Assembly: GCA_964023275.1 (NCBI GenBank)
Contig: OZ029913.1
Location: 54,278,976-54,342,975 of the forward strand
From: Norana najaformis
Lineage: Eukaryota > Annelida > Clitellata > Crassiclitellata > Hormogastridae
Direction of reading: 5' to 3'
Length of the DNA stretch: 64,000 bases
The notes under the pieces are model-generated. The model ran no database searches and had not been told where the DNA came from. It saw nothing but the letters and a program-made list of their open reading frames with translations. The translations under genes and the position numbers were made by a program. Below are positions 1-13,087 of this stretch, in pieces. Within the stretch, counting starts at the first letter, position 1. The number at the start of each line of letters is the position of its first letter.

Positions 1-66
1 CGTTGCAAGACATGTCAGATCTGCATAAAGAAGCCGTTACGAGAGACATCGGCATCAGACACGGCG
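1..66 (+). CDS. Possible partial Cys-rich exon at window edge
   Basis: The first 66 bases are open in frame 1 and read as a short Cys-rich stretch (C-x2-C-x2-C), followed by a donor-like G|GTACGT at 67. The frame also stays open to a stop near 130, so this could be either an internal exon or the end of an upstream gene. I do not recognise the protein. The segment is too short to name, and the call rests only on the cysteine spacing and the donor-like site. Confidence 0.2.
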
Positions 67-1817
67 GTACGTTTCTGCTCCGAAGCGCAGTTCAACAACA
101 GTAGATTCGCCATTAAAAGATGTTTTCTCTAGATCTAGACTTTTTCTGTGTAGAAGATGCAGCTGACTTTGGTGTGAGGACTTAAGTGAAGGTTGTACCA
201 TGCTCCAATTCTGCCTCTAGTAACAGACCCTGAGCAGGTACGTTCTTGACTAGCACAAGATCCTTCCGATCGATTTGACGATGACGACGATGATTAAGAT
301 GACTAAACGACAGTGTTGTTTGATGTTGACAGCCGCTAACGCATTGATGATGAAGAAATGATGATGTGTTGTTTACCTATAGATAGTAACGAAGGTTTGC
401 AGTGAGCTATAGCAGTGATGTAGCTACAGGTTCGTTTTTGTGCGTGTCTGGATATACCTCCAGGTGACTTAGTTTCAGTCAGTAAAGATTGTGACGAAAG
501 TTTTTAACTTTCACTGGGCAAACAAAGCAAGGAACTACTGCTGATTTTAAAAGCATGGTACGATTTGTGATTTCCAGTACTGGATCCGCGGAAGGGGAAG
601 AACTCTGGGAAGATAGATGTAGTATGGCGTAGTAAGAAAAACGATTAGGAGAAACGTCATTCCACCAAATGTTTTGAAGGGGGGTTGCGTGCTTCCTATG
701 CGCCCTGTATATGTTACTGGGTAGATACTTTGCCCCTCGAGTAGTTTTATTCTAAGAGAAGATAGGCCTATATAAGGTTACCAACAAGCCTACTTCGGTA
801 TAAGGTTGTACCGCTGTGTATGAAAACTCTGACGAGAATAAATCCAGTTATGTTTAGCGTAGCGTGGTTGAAATGGGAGTCATTTAGGACAACTGATACA
901 AATCTGCAATTTAAAAATGCCGGCCCCAAAATCTGCGGCCACAATTAGCAAGGCCGGGGTCACGAACGAGACCGAGGCTGCAAAATTTGGCACCGGAGCC
1001 TGACCTCGGGTTCGAGGCCTGTTACTGTATAAGTGAACAAAAATTTATTTTGTCTAGCTGGTGGCTCTGTTGCGAGGGTGTATTAGGCCTGTGTATAGCT
1101 AGAACTTGATATTACAGTTAAGACGTTTGTATTGTGTTTTGGTACGTCGTTTTTTGGCAAGGTTAGTTGTTTTCAGACAACGGAGCAAGTGTGTTGAGGC
1201 CCTCTTGGCGTGAAATGTCCGATTTATGATCTTGAAGTGAAAGAATTGGTTCCAATTATCCGCGGAAACTCGGGATGCAACAGTTAAGGACTGTGAATTA
1301 CACTTTTGTTTTGGAAGATTAATATTCGGACCGGATATGCGCTATAAAAAGACTAGTTGCTCAGAACAAAGAAACGAGTGTTTTAGCCAGAGTATTAATT
1401 TTGTAAGAGTGTATAGTCTGCTGTTTGAATGGAAACTGCCAGCAACTAAATGACCGAAGCCTAAAATCATCGCTATACAACCAAACCGTGGCCCTTTATA
1501 GACTTTATAGACACTGATTTAACCAGACAACTGGGGAACAATACTCATATAATTTATTGTGGCTATCGTACCAAATCTCTATTTGAGTTGATCAGGCCAG
1601 ACAACTCTTCCTGAGACACCTTTCCGACCGAGACGCACCCTTAAACCTAGCCTCTACCAGATGCAGATTGTTTCAAATAACTACTGACACACACACACAC
1701 ACACACACATATTGATGGTCATGTCTCTCAAGACTACGTGGCTGACAAAGACTTAGGGTAACTAGTGCGGCAGCTGTGCTACCGGCGCCAACCTACAACT
1801 GAACCTACTCGTTCCTA
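67..1817. other. No gene seen; simple repeat only
   Basis: About 1.75 kb with no convincing exon, RNA gene or recognised transposon. It contains a GC-richer patch around 920-1020 and a short AC dinucleotide tract near 1.69 kb. Nothing else could be supported. Confidence 0.5.
1686..1709. repeat. (AC)n microsatellite
   Basis: About 12 uninterrupted AC units, read directly from the sequence. Confidence 0.95.
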
Positions 1818-2010
1818 TTTCAATTTCAAACATCATCCACCGTAGCCGTCCGACTGTCTGAGTGCCTGACTCCTGGATCTTGACCTGGAACCGAACCCTT
1901 TTGCCTATCGATTTTGTTTTGACTGAGCGCCTGTGAATAAGCTGATTCCCGCGACTTAGCTTTTGTTGAGCGCTGTAGAAATCTCGAGATTACGATTACG
2001 ATATCCTATA
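1818..2010 (-). mobile_element. Repeat family A copy (SINE-like, ~190 bp)
   Basis: This is the reverse complement of segments at 22.70-22.89, 27.70-27.87 and 63.73-63.93 kb. Shared landmarks are a GTTCGATTCC-like box, a block reading TTCACAGGCGCTCAGTCAAA on the family's plus sense, and a terminus that on this copy's plus strand reads GCGCTGTAGAAATC followed by ATTACG repeats. That terminus resembles the GCGCTATAGAAATT tail of the LINEs in this window, so I infer a short element mobilised by them. Family membership is direct observation; the SINE class is inference. Confidence 0.7.
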
Positions 2011-4080
2011 CGCCGTATGTAACACATCTCTAACCAGAATGCGAGGGAACTTGTTACCGAAAATATGGTAACAAATCTAATTACTCTACAATAATATATC
2101 AGTCACAGACATGATCAGAAGATGTCCATACATGTATGCATGTACGTTGTTAGAGGGTGTCTAGGGACGTGTAAGAATATATGAGCTATTGGTTCAAATA
2201 TTTATTTCATAAGCTATTTACACGAGTAGCATGACTCATATAGAAAGAAGACGACGCCCTCAGGTGGCGAAAAAACCATCAATAAGAAAAAACATCCAAC
2301 AGACGGTGACGAAAAACGGCTCAAAAGAACCACGACGGCAAAACGCTAGACAGAACCAGACAAGCCGACCACACAGAAAGACCTAAAGGCGACTGTCCTC
2401 AAGAGCCTGGGAAGAATAAACCCGTCCACGAAGGACCAAAACCACGATCCAGTGTGAGCCAACCATAAACACAACGCCTTTTATAAATTAAACTTTGCCG
2501 ACATAATGTACAGACGTAGGCCTACAACGTTCGACAACTCAACCTACTCGATCGTACCTTATACGCTGTATGTAACACAGCATGGATGTGTGAGCAAGCC
2601 GGGAACGAGCTCGAAGAGATAAGAGCAGACTCACTTGCAATGACTAAATTAGAGAGAATATAACATATCCAAAGAACACCAGCAATCGTCCAACACCCGT
2701 TGTGAGACTCAAATCCAATTTGAGATCGAGTCAGATCCAAAACCACGTCCAACAGAACGAAGCTTCAGACCAAACTGGATTTTTGTCCGTTCGAGGCCCT
2801 TATATAAGTCTTGAATCCTAGTATGTTCTAGCAATTCGCTCTTACGCCTAAGATCCACTTTAGTTCATCTCTGCCCCAGCTATGTCTCCACGGCCTCTAG
2901 GCTTATTTTTGGAATCCCATATTGGATCTAACTAACCGGATCCGTTTGCTAGGATTGTATTCTCTTTGTCATCCCTACAGCTAAAGCCTTGTTTCCAGGC
3001 TACCGTTTTTTTCACTTATCTAGCCATGTCTATTTTTTATACTAGCCTAACTTATCCACTACAACTACTACTGATGTGGCCATTATCATTATTATTACTA
3101 CAACTACTACTAGTCTTCATCTGTTGTTCATATTATTATCATCATTATCGGTGTTCTCCATTCTGTCTTTGTTCCTACTACTGTTCTATGTCTGCCTGGC
3201 CGTATGAGTCATCTTTCTCAACCAAGTCGAAATCGACTCTTAATTGCGTTACTTAATATAAACCCACGCGTTGGTCTGATTCTTGATTCTCTCTGAAGGT
3301 GACTCTTATCTCTCAATCTGTCTTAGATCTTTCTTCTGCCTACAGCGCCGCTCCCTGTTCTCTCTTGACCCCTCGCTGGAAATGCGATCCTATAACTCAT
3401 TTATCTTGGGCACCGTCCTGTCCAGCTCTCTCTAACACCTCCATCTGCTCGATCAAGGGGGTTGAGAAATCGTTCTTATACCGTTGCTGATCTAAAATGC
3501 CAAAGCCTATAGCCTACTCAGCTGGAAACCACACGAACCTTTTTTATTATTTTTCAACGTTCCAAATCCTGTAACTAGTTAGCTTCTGTAGCGCCTGCAT
3601 GTCCTGTGTCACAGATGTATCCATACATATATAACGCCTTTTAGAATTTCTCTGTATTGCTTGTCTTACCTTATTTAATCTATTGTATATTGTATTTAAA
3701 CCAATTGCTTTGTGACAGTTAGGCATGTCATTGTCTTTATGAGACTTCAAGAGTTCCAGAAAGTTCACTTTTCAACTGATATGAATTATTGGATACCGTT
3801 ACTTACACGTTCGCAGAAAACAATGCAACTCGACAAAATAGTCGTTTCGTTGTTAACTTGTTAGAGAGTTTGGCTGTTGCACCGGGATTGCATTTCATAG
3901 TAATACAGTGGAACACAATAGATTATTGGCAGTGCATGATCTGTATGTTATGCAGTTAAGCATTTAGTTGTCTGGGATGGTTAGGCTTTAGAAATTCCGG
4001 AATATTAGGTATAGTCGAATTTGTGAAAGAAAAAGATCCTGTCAAACCTTGAGCTAGGTCTTGACAGTTAACCTCTGCAC
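2011..4080. other. No gene seen; compositionally patchy DNA
   Basis: Contains an A/C/G-rich, T-poor stretch at about 2.24-2.48 kb and a pyrimidine-rich stretch at about 2.97-3.45 kb with degenerate ATT/ACT trinucleotides. Short open frames over these are low-complexity and have no splice or homology support. Confidence 0.45.
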
Positions 4081-4084
4081 TTAG

Positions 4085-4515
4085 AATCCTTCCATTGGCT
4101 TCCTGCTCAGCAAAGAACTTTTTAAAAATTGGAGTCTATTGTTTATAAAACATTAAACTCTGATCAAACACAATAATTAAAATCAGTCCTCATGCCCATG
4201 ACCTATCATTATTATTCAACCAGGTCATCTGATTGTCTTTCTCTGGTTGTATCAAAAGCCAGAACTCGTCTTGGTGGACGACCTTTTTCAGTTGCTGGAC
4301 TTAATTTTGGAACTCCCTGTCCGCATCTGTTTGTTCTGCTCAGTCTCTTATGTCATTTCGGTTTCAGCTGAAGACTTATCTTTTCAGTTGGCCTATCCCT
4401 GTAGGCTGCTTCTCAATCTTCGTGAACTGTCTTCCGGGGTTCTGACCTGAATGCGGCTTGATTTTACTGCGCCATCGACTGATGCTTTGCGTATTAGAAA
4501 CCGGCGCTGTACAAG
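4085..4515 (+). mobile_element. CR1/L2-like LINE, decayed 3' end
   Basis: The conceptual translation of 4230-4350 shows the typical C-terminal tail of CR1/L2 reverse transcriptases: an RSSDCLSL block, then KARTRLGGRPFSVAGLNF. It is preceded by a remnant of the LHWLP motif near 4.1 kb. The sequence after it resembles other LINE tails here (ATCGACTGATGCTTTG, then GCGCTGTACAAG). Several frame breaks and stops mark it as old and inactive; the catalytic core is absent. Confidence 0.75.
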
Positions 4516-4884
4516 CTGCAAATTACACATTAAGAACATTATTAAGTAAAATTAATTAGACGTAATGGCGCATGTAAATTTATTTAAAGCTAGACTTATA
4601 TATACGTATGTTGTGGAACAGACTGTTGCTTGTTTTGCTTGTAATAATCCTTCTTGATTGCTGAAGTTCAAATGTCAAATGTTTGGGCAGAAACCAGTCT
4701 GGTCGCTTTTATTTCATATGCTCCGTCTTTCTGTTTGGTCACCTAGGTTTTAATGCAATTATTCTACATCGTGTTTCCTCGTATCCTTTGTTCTTGTGAG
4801 TGCTTTACTTTGGCAAAGCTGGAGTGAGTGGTCGCCTAGAGCTGTGATTCTTGCGCCTTCTTATTGCAAGCTGCTTATGTAGGT

Positions 4885-5075
4885 TTGGACAGGGTGCGCG
4901 ATGGCCTAGCAGTTATCGTGCTGGGTCGTCAACGGAGAGGTCGGCGGTTCAAATCCCCTCATCAGCCTTAAGATATTTCAAGATTTCTGTTTCATCTGGG
5001 CCTCGTAGCGAACTGAGCTAACTATTCATCCCACGGACAGTGTGAGGTCAGTGTATTCATTTTATAACAGAGTTC
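4885..5075 (+). mobile_element. tRNA-derived SINE
   Basis: A polymerase III A box (TGGCCTAGCAG, about 4911) and B box (GGTTCAAATCC, about 4947) lie at tRNA-like spacing. They are followed by a non-tRNA body that ends in AT-rich DNA. The flanks do not close into an acceptor stem, so this is a SINE head rather than a functional tRNA gene. The 3' boundary is approximate. Confidence 0.65.
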
Positions 5076-7790
5076 GCTGGAGGGGAGGGGCGCAAGCGGC
5101 GCAGAAATTTTAAAAACATCTTTCTGCAGCGGCAGAGATTTGAACCCAGCCCGACCTCTTGGTTGGTTGCACCTTAAGCACTAGTGACTATCGGTGTGAC
5201 TGGAGCCCAGAGGTAACCACGCTGGAACAACTAAACATAGCACTAGATTTGCTATCAGTCATCAGTCACGAGACTGATCTGCTGTGCCTTAGCACACAAG
5301 GCTACGCACACCCGCTGCTTGATCTGGTGCGTGAAGTAACAGAGGCCCAGCACGCCTTTTCAGCTCTGAGTCGGCTGTTGGCGTGAGGGGGTCATCCGAC
5401 TTCACACAGGCCGACAGAATTCAGACGCGGGCGAGAAGTCTGTTGCTCGTTATCTTTCGGACACGAATACGTTTCGAAAGCTGTAGTTTCGATGGACCTG
5501 GCTTAGAGCGAGAAGCGAGCGCTACAGTACTTTCGAGCTGTTCGTTGCAGTTGTGGTGATCAAAATTTGCATGGATGAATGGTTCGAGTTGTCGTCGCTT
5601 GAGCTTGGGCACCGTACCGTTAGTCTGCTAGCCGATATACAGAAAAGGAAGTCAAATGTTGGGCAATTCTAACCAAAGTGGCGAAGAATCATCTTTACGG
5701 GTAGAGTTCATTTTTAATTTTAAGTATAAAATATTAATTTTAAGCATAAAAGCAACATGCGAGACTATACCTGTATATTTATACTGTCTATTAAGCTGTG
5801 GTAGACCTGCTTGCCATGGTTTGAGCCCTCCATCCACTGTCATTGAGGAAAAGCGATCAGCTAAACTGTTGCCGTTGGCTTAAGGTTTAAATTTAGGATT
5901 AAGTAAGCTAGTCGGTACGACTCGGTTCTAAACCACAGGTACCAAAGCGCGTGAAATTTTACCTGATAATAGATATTATAGTGTCTCTTCGGACTACCGA
6001 CAACACTTGGATTTAACCTTATCACACGTTTTATTGACTAAACAAACTCTTTTGTTCACTGTCCTCCATTATTATTCTTTTTTCCCACCCCCTTTTATAT
6101 CTCCCTTCACAGAGTCCACACCGTATGACGTCACAGTCCGACACTAGAGATATCAAACGATCCGACGATTTTCTACAGAATTTTTGAAGTTCCAAATTTA
6201 CGCCTCACAGAAAGACGTCGGCCAATCGAAGAAATAGTGCTGATCTGGGTGTACTGACAGAACAATTAAGCCATTTTTTAATCAGCCTATTAAGTTGGAA
6301 ATCGTAAGGTCTGTAGTTTGATTATAGTTTGTTGTACTTTCTGTATTGTCTACCTTCGTGGTGAATAAACGTATATATATATTAGATGCCTTTGAAGTTG
6401 CTTCCATCGAGTGCATTTTAAATCCACGACAGATAGTTAGGGTTTAGCCACTGTCTAAATCTATTTGACACCGCCTCCAATAAAACTAGTTTTGATAATT
6501 CATACAATATAATGCTCGACCACCGCATTGACTCGTGACAATAACCGCCTAATGATTCCGGACAGGCAGGCCTGCTGGGTTAGTGGACCAATGCCTATTA
6601 AAGCTACGCCTGATGCGGTGCTGGGATGAGTATGTGCAGTGGGTAATCAAACTGTTCAAGGTTTAGCCTTTAATAGCAGCGGATCTCAGTTCACTTAAAG
6701 ACGGCGTGCTAGAAACAAGACCTGATGCTTTGTGTTGGATCAAAAGTCGATGTCCAGACAAGTTCAGAAGCGACGAGTCTTAGTCTATCTAGCAAAATCC
6801 GACCGAAGTGTGCCCGAATAACTGTCCGAATGTGTGCTAGAACGGCAGAGCTCCAGGTAAGAGACCTAAACTAAAGAATTTGGACAGTTGAGATCAGAGG
6901 TTAACCACTTAACTGACGTATCTAAGGTGCGATGTGTAGTTGGAAGCACTGGGGAGGGAGGAAAATACGTCTCTGCGGGATACCTATAACTAGTGAGGAT
7001 AAAGTTATCTTCCCTTTATAAATCAGTCCCACCCGTGACCAAACTTTCCTAACTACGCCACTGCCGTATTCGGACGGTGCTCGTCCCAAGCCTGGATAAA
7101 GGAGGAGGGCGACGCTTATCGTCTTTGTTATGACACAGCGTCGTTAAACAACAACTACATAAAACACAACTACATAAATAAACAACATACCTAAGCAACT
7201 ACATACACATACACCCTACTTTCCATACAAATCAGTCGCACCTTTGACTACAAGTCATTCCATTATATGAGACATAGCCTTGCTCCAGTTTCGTGTATAC
7301 ACAGGGCCCGCGTATTTAATTTTGTCAATGTCATGCAGCACAACCTACTCGTGATTTTTTTTTGTATTTAGTTTCTGTCTATGTTGTTCTCGACCAACAC
7401 TGCTTAATTTTACTTCAACAGACACGGTAGCATATTTAGTCTATTGAAGCGATTGGAATTTTATTTTTATAGGGCCCTGACAGAGAACTTCCTCTCTCTG
7501 TTATCGTCATTGCTTTAACACACACCCTCTTCGCGACTAAGGCAGCGAAGGCCCCTCCTCTTGTTCAGTTGGTTATCTGGGTGCGTTTTCGACATGCATG
7601 CTTGAATTTGTATTGACCGTGTCATCTTCTGATCCAACCTCAGTTCCAGCTCTGGCCATATGAGGTTTTATCTCTGTTCCTCTCTGTTTCTTCTATTCTG
7701 GTCGCGTTATGGCTGCGGACTATCGTGGTCTTTAGTCGGCAACTCATATCCGTCGTATCTTCCCACTATCTGAATTTACTCCACTTCACG
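5076..7790. other. No gene seen
   Basis: About 2.7 kb without a supported gene. An open frame at 5159-5386 (75 codons, no ATG) reads like a folded protein but has no recognisable motif or splice context. AT-rich patches and short T runs are otherwise ordinary. Confidence 0.4.
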
Positions 7791-7794
7791 GACT

Positions 7795-8500
7795 TCGCGT
7801 GGAAGGACTTACGTCCTCAAATCGACATTAGTTCAGCCGGTCACTAAATCAGATATTACGAACTTGTCCTCCCAGAGTTTCGTGCAATCTCTTACCTTTC
7901 AATTTTCAAGATTCAGACCGTCTAGGTGACCTCACTACAGAGTAGGCTCACCCTCTGAAATCAGTACCAGTTCAGCCGACCTTCGGATCAGACACTGAAT
8001 GCTACTTACGATTGTGACTCATCGGGGAACGCATTGACCAGTTTCGTCTCTCTTGGTACTGTACCTCGTTTTCATAACGGCACCAGTGGGTCAGACTTCT
8101 GTAGCGTTGGCCCTTGTTTTAGGCAAACCTTTACTCTCACTTCCAACTACCGGAACTCGGACCTTCCTACCGACTACACACCAAAGGGCAGATTTACTCC
8201 CTTAGGGTATTGGTTTATTGGAATTACGAATCCGACGATTAAACTTAAGGCGCGTCCTTCCCCGAGTTTCCCACAACCTATTAAATCTTCCTGATATCCA
8301 ATTACGGACCGTCTCGCGACCTCGCAACGGAAGGAGTTTACACACTGAAATTGGTATCAAGTAGGCCGTTTGCTGAATCGGACAGCGGATGTTGGTAGTA
8401 TTGTGACTTACCTTGGAATGTTGATATTATTACGACTTACCTGGGAGCGCACTGACCAGTTTATCTGTCTCTTGGTAGCGGTTAGACAGACTTTCTTCAG
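7795..8500. repeat. Degenerate long-period tandem repeat
   Basis: Related blocks recur at about 7.81, 7.95 and 8.34 kb. They are built around (C)TGAAAT..GTA(C/T)CA, GT(T/A)(C/G)AGCCG.., ATTGTGACT and GCA(T/C)TGACCAGTTT(C/A)TCTGTCTCTTGGTA-like words. The last two share the longest runs. Copies are diverged and of unequal length, which suggests an old tandem or dispersed element array. No coding potential is convincing. Confidence 0.4.
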
Positions 8501-9363
8501 ACTTCATCACTTACTTCCTTATTCACTCTCCACTGTAGAGACTTGAACCATCTTGCCGAACGCACTATATGGTAGACTTATTTCCTGACGATATCAGCTT
8601 GTCGGGCTAACGAATTCGGCAATGGATTTTGCGGGTAGAGTTATCTTCACTCAGTTCTTCGTTTTTTCGACTTCTTTTCATTTTATAAGTCGCCCGTACT
8701 CAGGGTCTCACTTGTACGTGCTATGCACCAATACCACACATATTGCACTAAATATAATCTCTAATCAGCGATACCACCATTCCTGGGCTTCTGTGCATAT
8801 GAAGCACAGCGTCGCCGTTGCAATTTAGACAGTCGCAAAGAACGAACAGCAGCACATCCTTTACAACCTCCCGACTTGCGAAGATATTCATTTACCGACC
8901 TTTAAGAACGGCGAACCTTGTATTTGATGGCCTGTGACTACTGTAGCTAAGACGCTGACTCCTCATTAAGCCGTCTAACTAACATAAATACGAGTACGAG
9001 CAGAAATAATTAACCTCAAACGACGTGGGTAGACTAAATATTCCATGATTTTAGACTGCAATATTCTAACAATTCGTAATAGATAATTATTAATAACTTT
9101 CATTAACCGGATTGTAATCTACCCCTCAGTTTGACCATACTTTTGGGTTTGTGCGCGTACGAATGTTTCACAATGATTTCGTACTTTGATAACCTGTTTG
9201 TAGGCTACACGTGTTAGTCATGTTTTGTATAAGAGTTTATTAACTTAATGACCTACGTTAGACAGGTTCACATAGTGAAATATCTAGCAGCAATTTAAAA
9301 AAAAAACTTTTTGTTTAAAACTCGGCAATGTAATTATTCAGTCAATAAATAGCGACCGGGTAA

Positions 9364-9414
9364 CCGGACAATTCGGTGCGGACAATTCGGAGTAAAAAAG
9401 CGGTCAATTCGGAG
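9364..9414 (+). repeat. Triple AATTCGG motif
   Basis: Three closely spaced copies of (G/C)(A/T)CAATTCGG(A/T)G separated by short spacers. This could be the sub-terminal region of a DNA element, but no inverted partner was found nearby. Confidence 0.5.
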
Positions 9415-9875
9415 TGAAAAAGCAAAAAATGTTTATATAGAAATTGGTACGTAAAGTAGGAGTAAACGAGTCACGTGATAGGGATGTGTGGATCACATGA
9501 AAAAAGCATAAATCAGCGACGTCCGGGTGTATTTTGTCTATATTATGTATTAGTTAATCTATAACAAGTTAATATAATAGCAACTGCAATTTCTTTATTT
9601 TATAAGATAGCTCTAATTTTTTTCTATTTTCAAAAAGTTTACATAGTAGTACTAAGTGTAGACCATATAAATAGATGTAGAATTTTTGGAGTCCGTATAA
9701 GGTAAAAGAATGCTAACCTACCAAGTTTACCTTTATCAGTGAAAAAGAAAACCGAACAGAAGAAGATATGATGTTTTTTTCAGTTAGCATAGTATTGTGA
9801 TAAGATTGCATGGTTGTATAACCGAGCTAATTTAGGTATATTTGTAAGTAAGTAAAGTAGTAGTAGTCGTCAGTA

Positions 9876-10620
9876 GATTACCAGACTTACTCAGTAGTCG
9901 TTGCTGGCCAGTGCGTAGGCAGTGAGGCGAATGATTTATTAGGACCTTAGTTCAGAGCAGCAACACAGCTAGCCAGTAGCCCTAAGCTACAGAGGTCAGA
10001 TTCTTAGAAACGGACGGGCCGCAAGTCACACTGAGTGGAAAGGCTATTGTTGGTAGCAATGCAGGTGAGCTATGGAATGCAGGAGTGTAGCTTAGTCAAA
10101 AGGATTCCGCTGGGGTAAGCTGAGCAATCCACAGGTAGCAATCTCCAGGTACATCACGGGGCTTTACAACTAAGCACGAGAGATCCACGTGATACCCAGA
10201 TGGATGTCCACAGCTATACAATTGACTTCGGAGAATCAGAACCAAAAGGCACACGAAAGCTGATGTCAGCTCGGGTCTTGGGTGCTGACCAGCCCAGAAG
10301 GAATGCGCCCAGAGTCCAGAAGATTCAGGTAGAAAAGGGCTTGCAGAATGCACAGAAGGGGACTGCTCGGCCGTTTGACCAAGATGAAGGTGCAGACCGG
10401 GAGAACTGCACGTGAGTCTCGTCAGAAAGAGATTCGCTCATCGAGAAGCAGTCGGAGTTCAGACGTCATGCAGAAAGGTCGTAGCAGAATGTAGAGAAGG
10501 TAGACTAGCGTCTTCTGGCGCTACAGTAATCGTTATGGGTAGAGCAGTCTAAAGTTTGTCGTAGACTATGTCGCTTGCTCCACAACTGAACTAGAATCTC
10601 GCTCGCGTTACTACTGATTG
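9876..10620 (+). mobile_element. Repeat family B copy 1 (hairpin-ended element)
   Basis: It shares both ends with the copy at 31.73-32.28 kb. The left end is ATTACCAGACTTACTCAG. The right block has TAGCGTC-TTCT-GGCGCTA (a near-perfect hairpin) followed by an ATCGTTATGGGTAGA block. The interior is unrelated to the interior of the other copy and is A/G/C-rich. Conserved termini, a 3'-proximal hairpin and a variable middle recall non-autonomous rolling-circle elements, but I see no diagnostic ending, so class is unresolved. Confidence 0.5.
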
Positions 10621-11560
10621 AAAGTGAATCTCTAATAAACGATGTAAGGGTACAATGCGAAACAGAAACCAAACCTATGACAGTTGCAAGCTGCACTTTG
10701 TAACGTTTGGCATTATCCTGGTATAATATGATTAAATTTTTCATTAAATTAATATGTTAATTCTGTGTTCGCAAGTAAAACATTCTCCCGCTCCGAAATG
10801 TCCGCGCAATTGTCGGGATCCGAATTGCCCTGGAACCAGCGATCGTGGTCCACTTCGTCCCTTTTGAGGTCGTTTATTGTTAATTGTTAATGTGCCAGAA
10901 TGAGGCTTTGCTCCCGCCGCTGCTATGTCTGCCTTCCATTGTGTAAAATAGACCAAGTGCACTTGTACGATAAGTACACTTGTGATACCCAGATAATTGC
11001 TAGAATTTAGGCATCGGTATGTGTCGCCCTTTAAGTGCATGAATCCCACTTGCGTGGGACATACGTATTCATGTTGGTCACAGATGAATGGCTGAGTTAT
11101 GTCGGCCCAATACAAAGAGGTTATTACTGCGTCGACTGCCACATTTAAATACCGTACTTTGACTAACGGCAAGCCTTATCGCGGAGGACCTCATGTCAAC
11201 CCTGAATCTCTAGGGGTTCATGACCCGGTCCATAGGTCAATCTTCAAGTCACGATTCGGCTATTGACCCAATTTGTGTGCGCCGACAAACATTTTGAGGG
11301 AAACCTGCAGGTGCGCGTCAGGGAATGCTGCGAACCGGCAGCAGCTTATCTAAAATCTCGATGGCGCAAAACATCTGGCTAAATGCACAGTCGTAAATAA
11401 CATTTGACATTCAGGCTTTCACGAGTACTAAGTCATTAGCATGAACAACATGTCATATGACGGGGGGCTGAAACTCTGTTTTCGTTGGGGCATGTTTGAT
11501 CTGCTCTGCTAATTGGCCTACTATTGTTACTATCCGCATTTTTAAAATAACTTATTTATT
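10621..11560. other. No supported gene
   Basis: The longest open frame here (10744-11172, minus, 142 codons, beginning at TTG) has no known domain, no ATG start at its head and no splice context, so it is not called as a gene. The rest is unremarkable. Confidence 0.4.
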
Positions 11561-11561
11561 T

Positions 11562-11716
11562 AACTTATTCATATCTATATACTGTAACTTATAAGTTATT
11601 TAAATAACTCAGTGGCTTGAAATTCTTCAACTTATTCATATTCTTTAACTTATTCATATCTATATAGTGTAACTTATAAGTTATTTAAATAACTCAGTGG
11701 CTTGAAATTCTTCACG
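11562..11716. repeat. 85-bp tandem duplication with palindromes
   Basis: Two nearly identical units with an 85-base period. Each contains the palindromes AACTTATAAGTT and GTTATTTAAATAAC and ends in CAGTGGCTTGAAATTCTTCA. Very AT-rich. Confidence 0.85.
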
Positions 11717-12680
11717 AAAACCAGAATTAGAAACTTAAGTTAACGGAACGAAATACCTATTTAATGCCGCTTTTATTGACAACACGCTTTACTAAGGCAA
11801 TGGGTTCTTCAGAGATCATCAATCTGTCCCGTGAAAGGCTTATAGCTTGATAGACAGTGAATACTAACACGTTGTGATGGTACCCAGCCTACAGAGGAGG
11901 CATGCAGGTTTATTGGGCGCTGAAAATAGGCCTAACTTCGTTAACTTATGTAGGAAAGTTAAAGTGGGCGCTATAGAAACTAGAAAAGAGAAGGAAAGAA
12001 GGATAGGTAGCAACGAATATGAACTTTGAGTTAGAAACATCTAAGGTCCATTTATCATCAGTTTGACACATAAGGAATGAGGTCAGCACCGTCTTCACAG
12101 AACGGTCAGCAGGCAAGAAAGGGTGGGAGATAGACAGGGAAGAAGTAGTCCACAGCTGCATTGAATCGTCGGCAACTTCTGAAGCCCCGCATCCCCCACC
12201 TTAGATATAAAGAGAGAGACCGACTTAGTCTAAAGGTCAACTTCAATTATATGGAGAAAGACACGGATGAGACCTGGAAAGTTCGACCGAGCTCTAGGTC
12301 ACGAGGGCGATCTAACTAAAGAGACGACCTGAGCAGAGAACCCACAGGTAGCAGAATCCGCAGACAGCAGCCACGTCAACAATCACCAGCAACGACAGTC
12401 GGTACATGCTAGACCCAAATAAGGCCCTAATGTCTTGTAATGTAAGCAGGCACAGGTAAAGTATGGACCGACCTAATCCCTATTAGCCTCGGAGGCTCGG
12501 ACTTAGATTGGGAGGAAAGGGCGAAAGGTTATAGACGGACAGACGAGGTCTGATACGTTGTTTGTCACGTTGGTTTAGACGACGTGTCTGTATCAGTCCG
12601 ATGCTTGCTTTCTGCTTGCTACATCTGGATCGTTGCTATTTCACTGCATTTTCTGATCTTATAGTAAACTCTTTCATATG
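11717..12680. other. No gene seen
   Basis: Mixed sequence with an A/G/C-rich, T-poor patch at 12.05-12.45 kb, compositionally like the interiors of family B. No exon, RNA gene or recognisable transposon terminus. Confidence 0.4.
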
Positions 12681-12758
12681 CAAGCGAGTCGGCTCTTTGG
12701 CTAGTTCAAGCGAGTCGGCTCTTTGGCTAGTTCAAGCGAGTCGGCTCTTTGGCTAGTT
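12681..12758 (+). repeat. 26-bp x 3 minisatellite
   Basis: Three perfect tandem copies of a 26-base unit (CAAGCGAGTCGGCTCTTTGG plus CTAGTT). Confidence 0.95.
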
Positions 12759-13087
12759 CCAAACCTCTACGACACTTAGGTAAAATGCTTTGAAAATGCA
12801 CAGATTATTACCTCTTATTACCACGCAGATAAAAAATATAGGCCCTCTAGTCTAGACACACTACTGAGAATATTCTTTACTCGGACGTTGCATCATGTTG
12901 ATGCAATTATTTTAAATAACGAAGCTCTGATATGAATGTGTCGTTGAATAACAATTAGCGTCATTCCACCGATAGTTCTAAGGCGATTATAATGAAATAT
13001 TTTTTGACGCAAATATATGTATACATCCGAATCTTTTGCCTCTTTCTGAGTAGTTTGCATTTACTTGGCGAACCGTCCACAACATCT

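Noticed and set aside
4911-4960. Functional tRNA gene
   Set aside because: A and B boxes are good but no acceptor stem or complete cloverleaf can be formed; the body continues as a SINE. The same holds at 58.4 and 53.1 kb.
10744-11172. 142-codon minus-strand open frame with paired cysteines
   Set aside because: Begins at TTG, no recognisable fold signature, no splice sites; likely chance.
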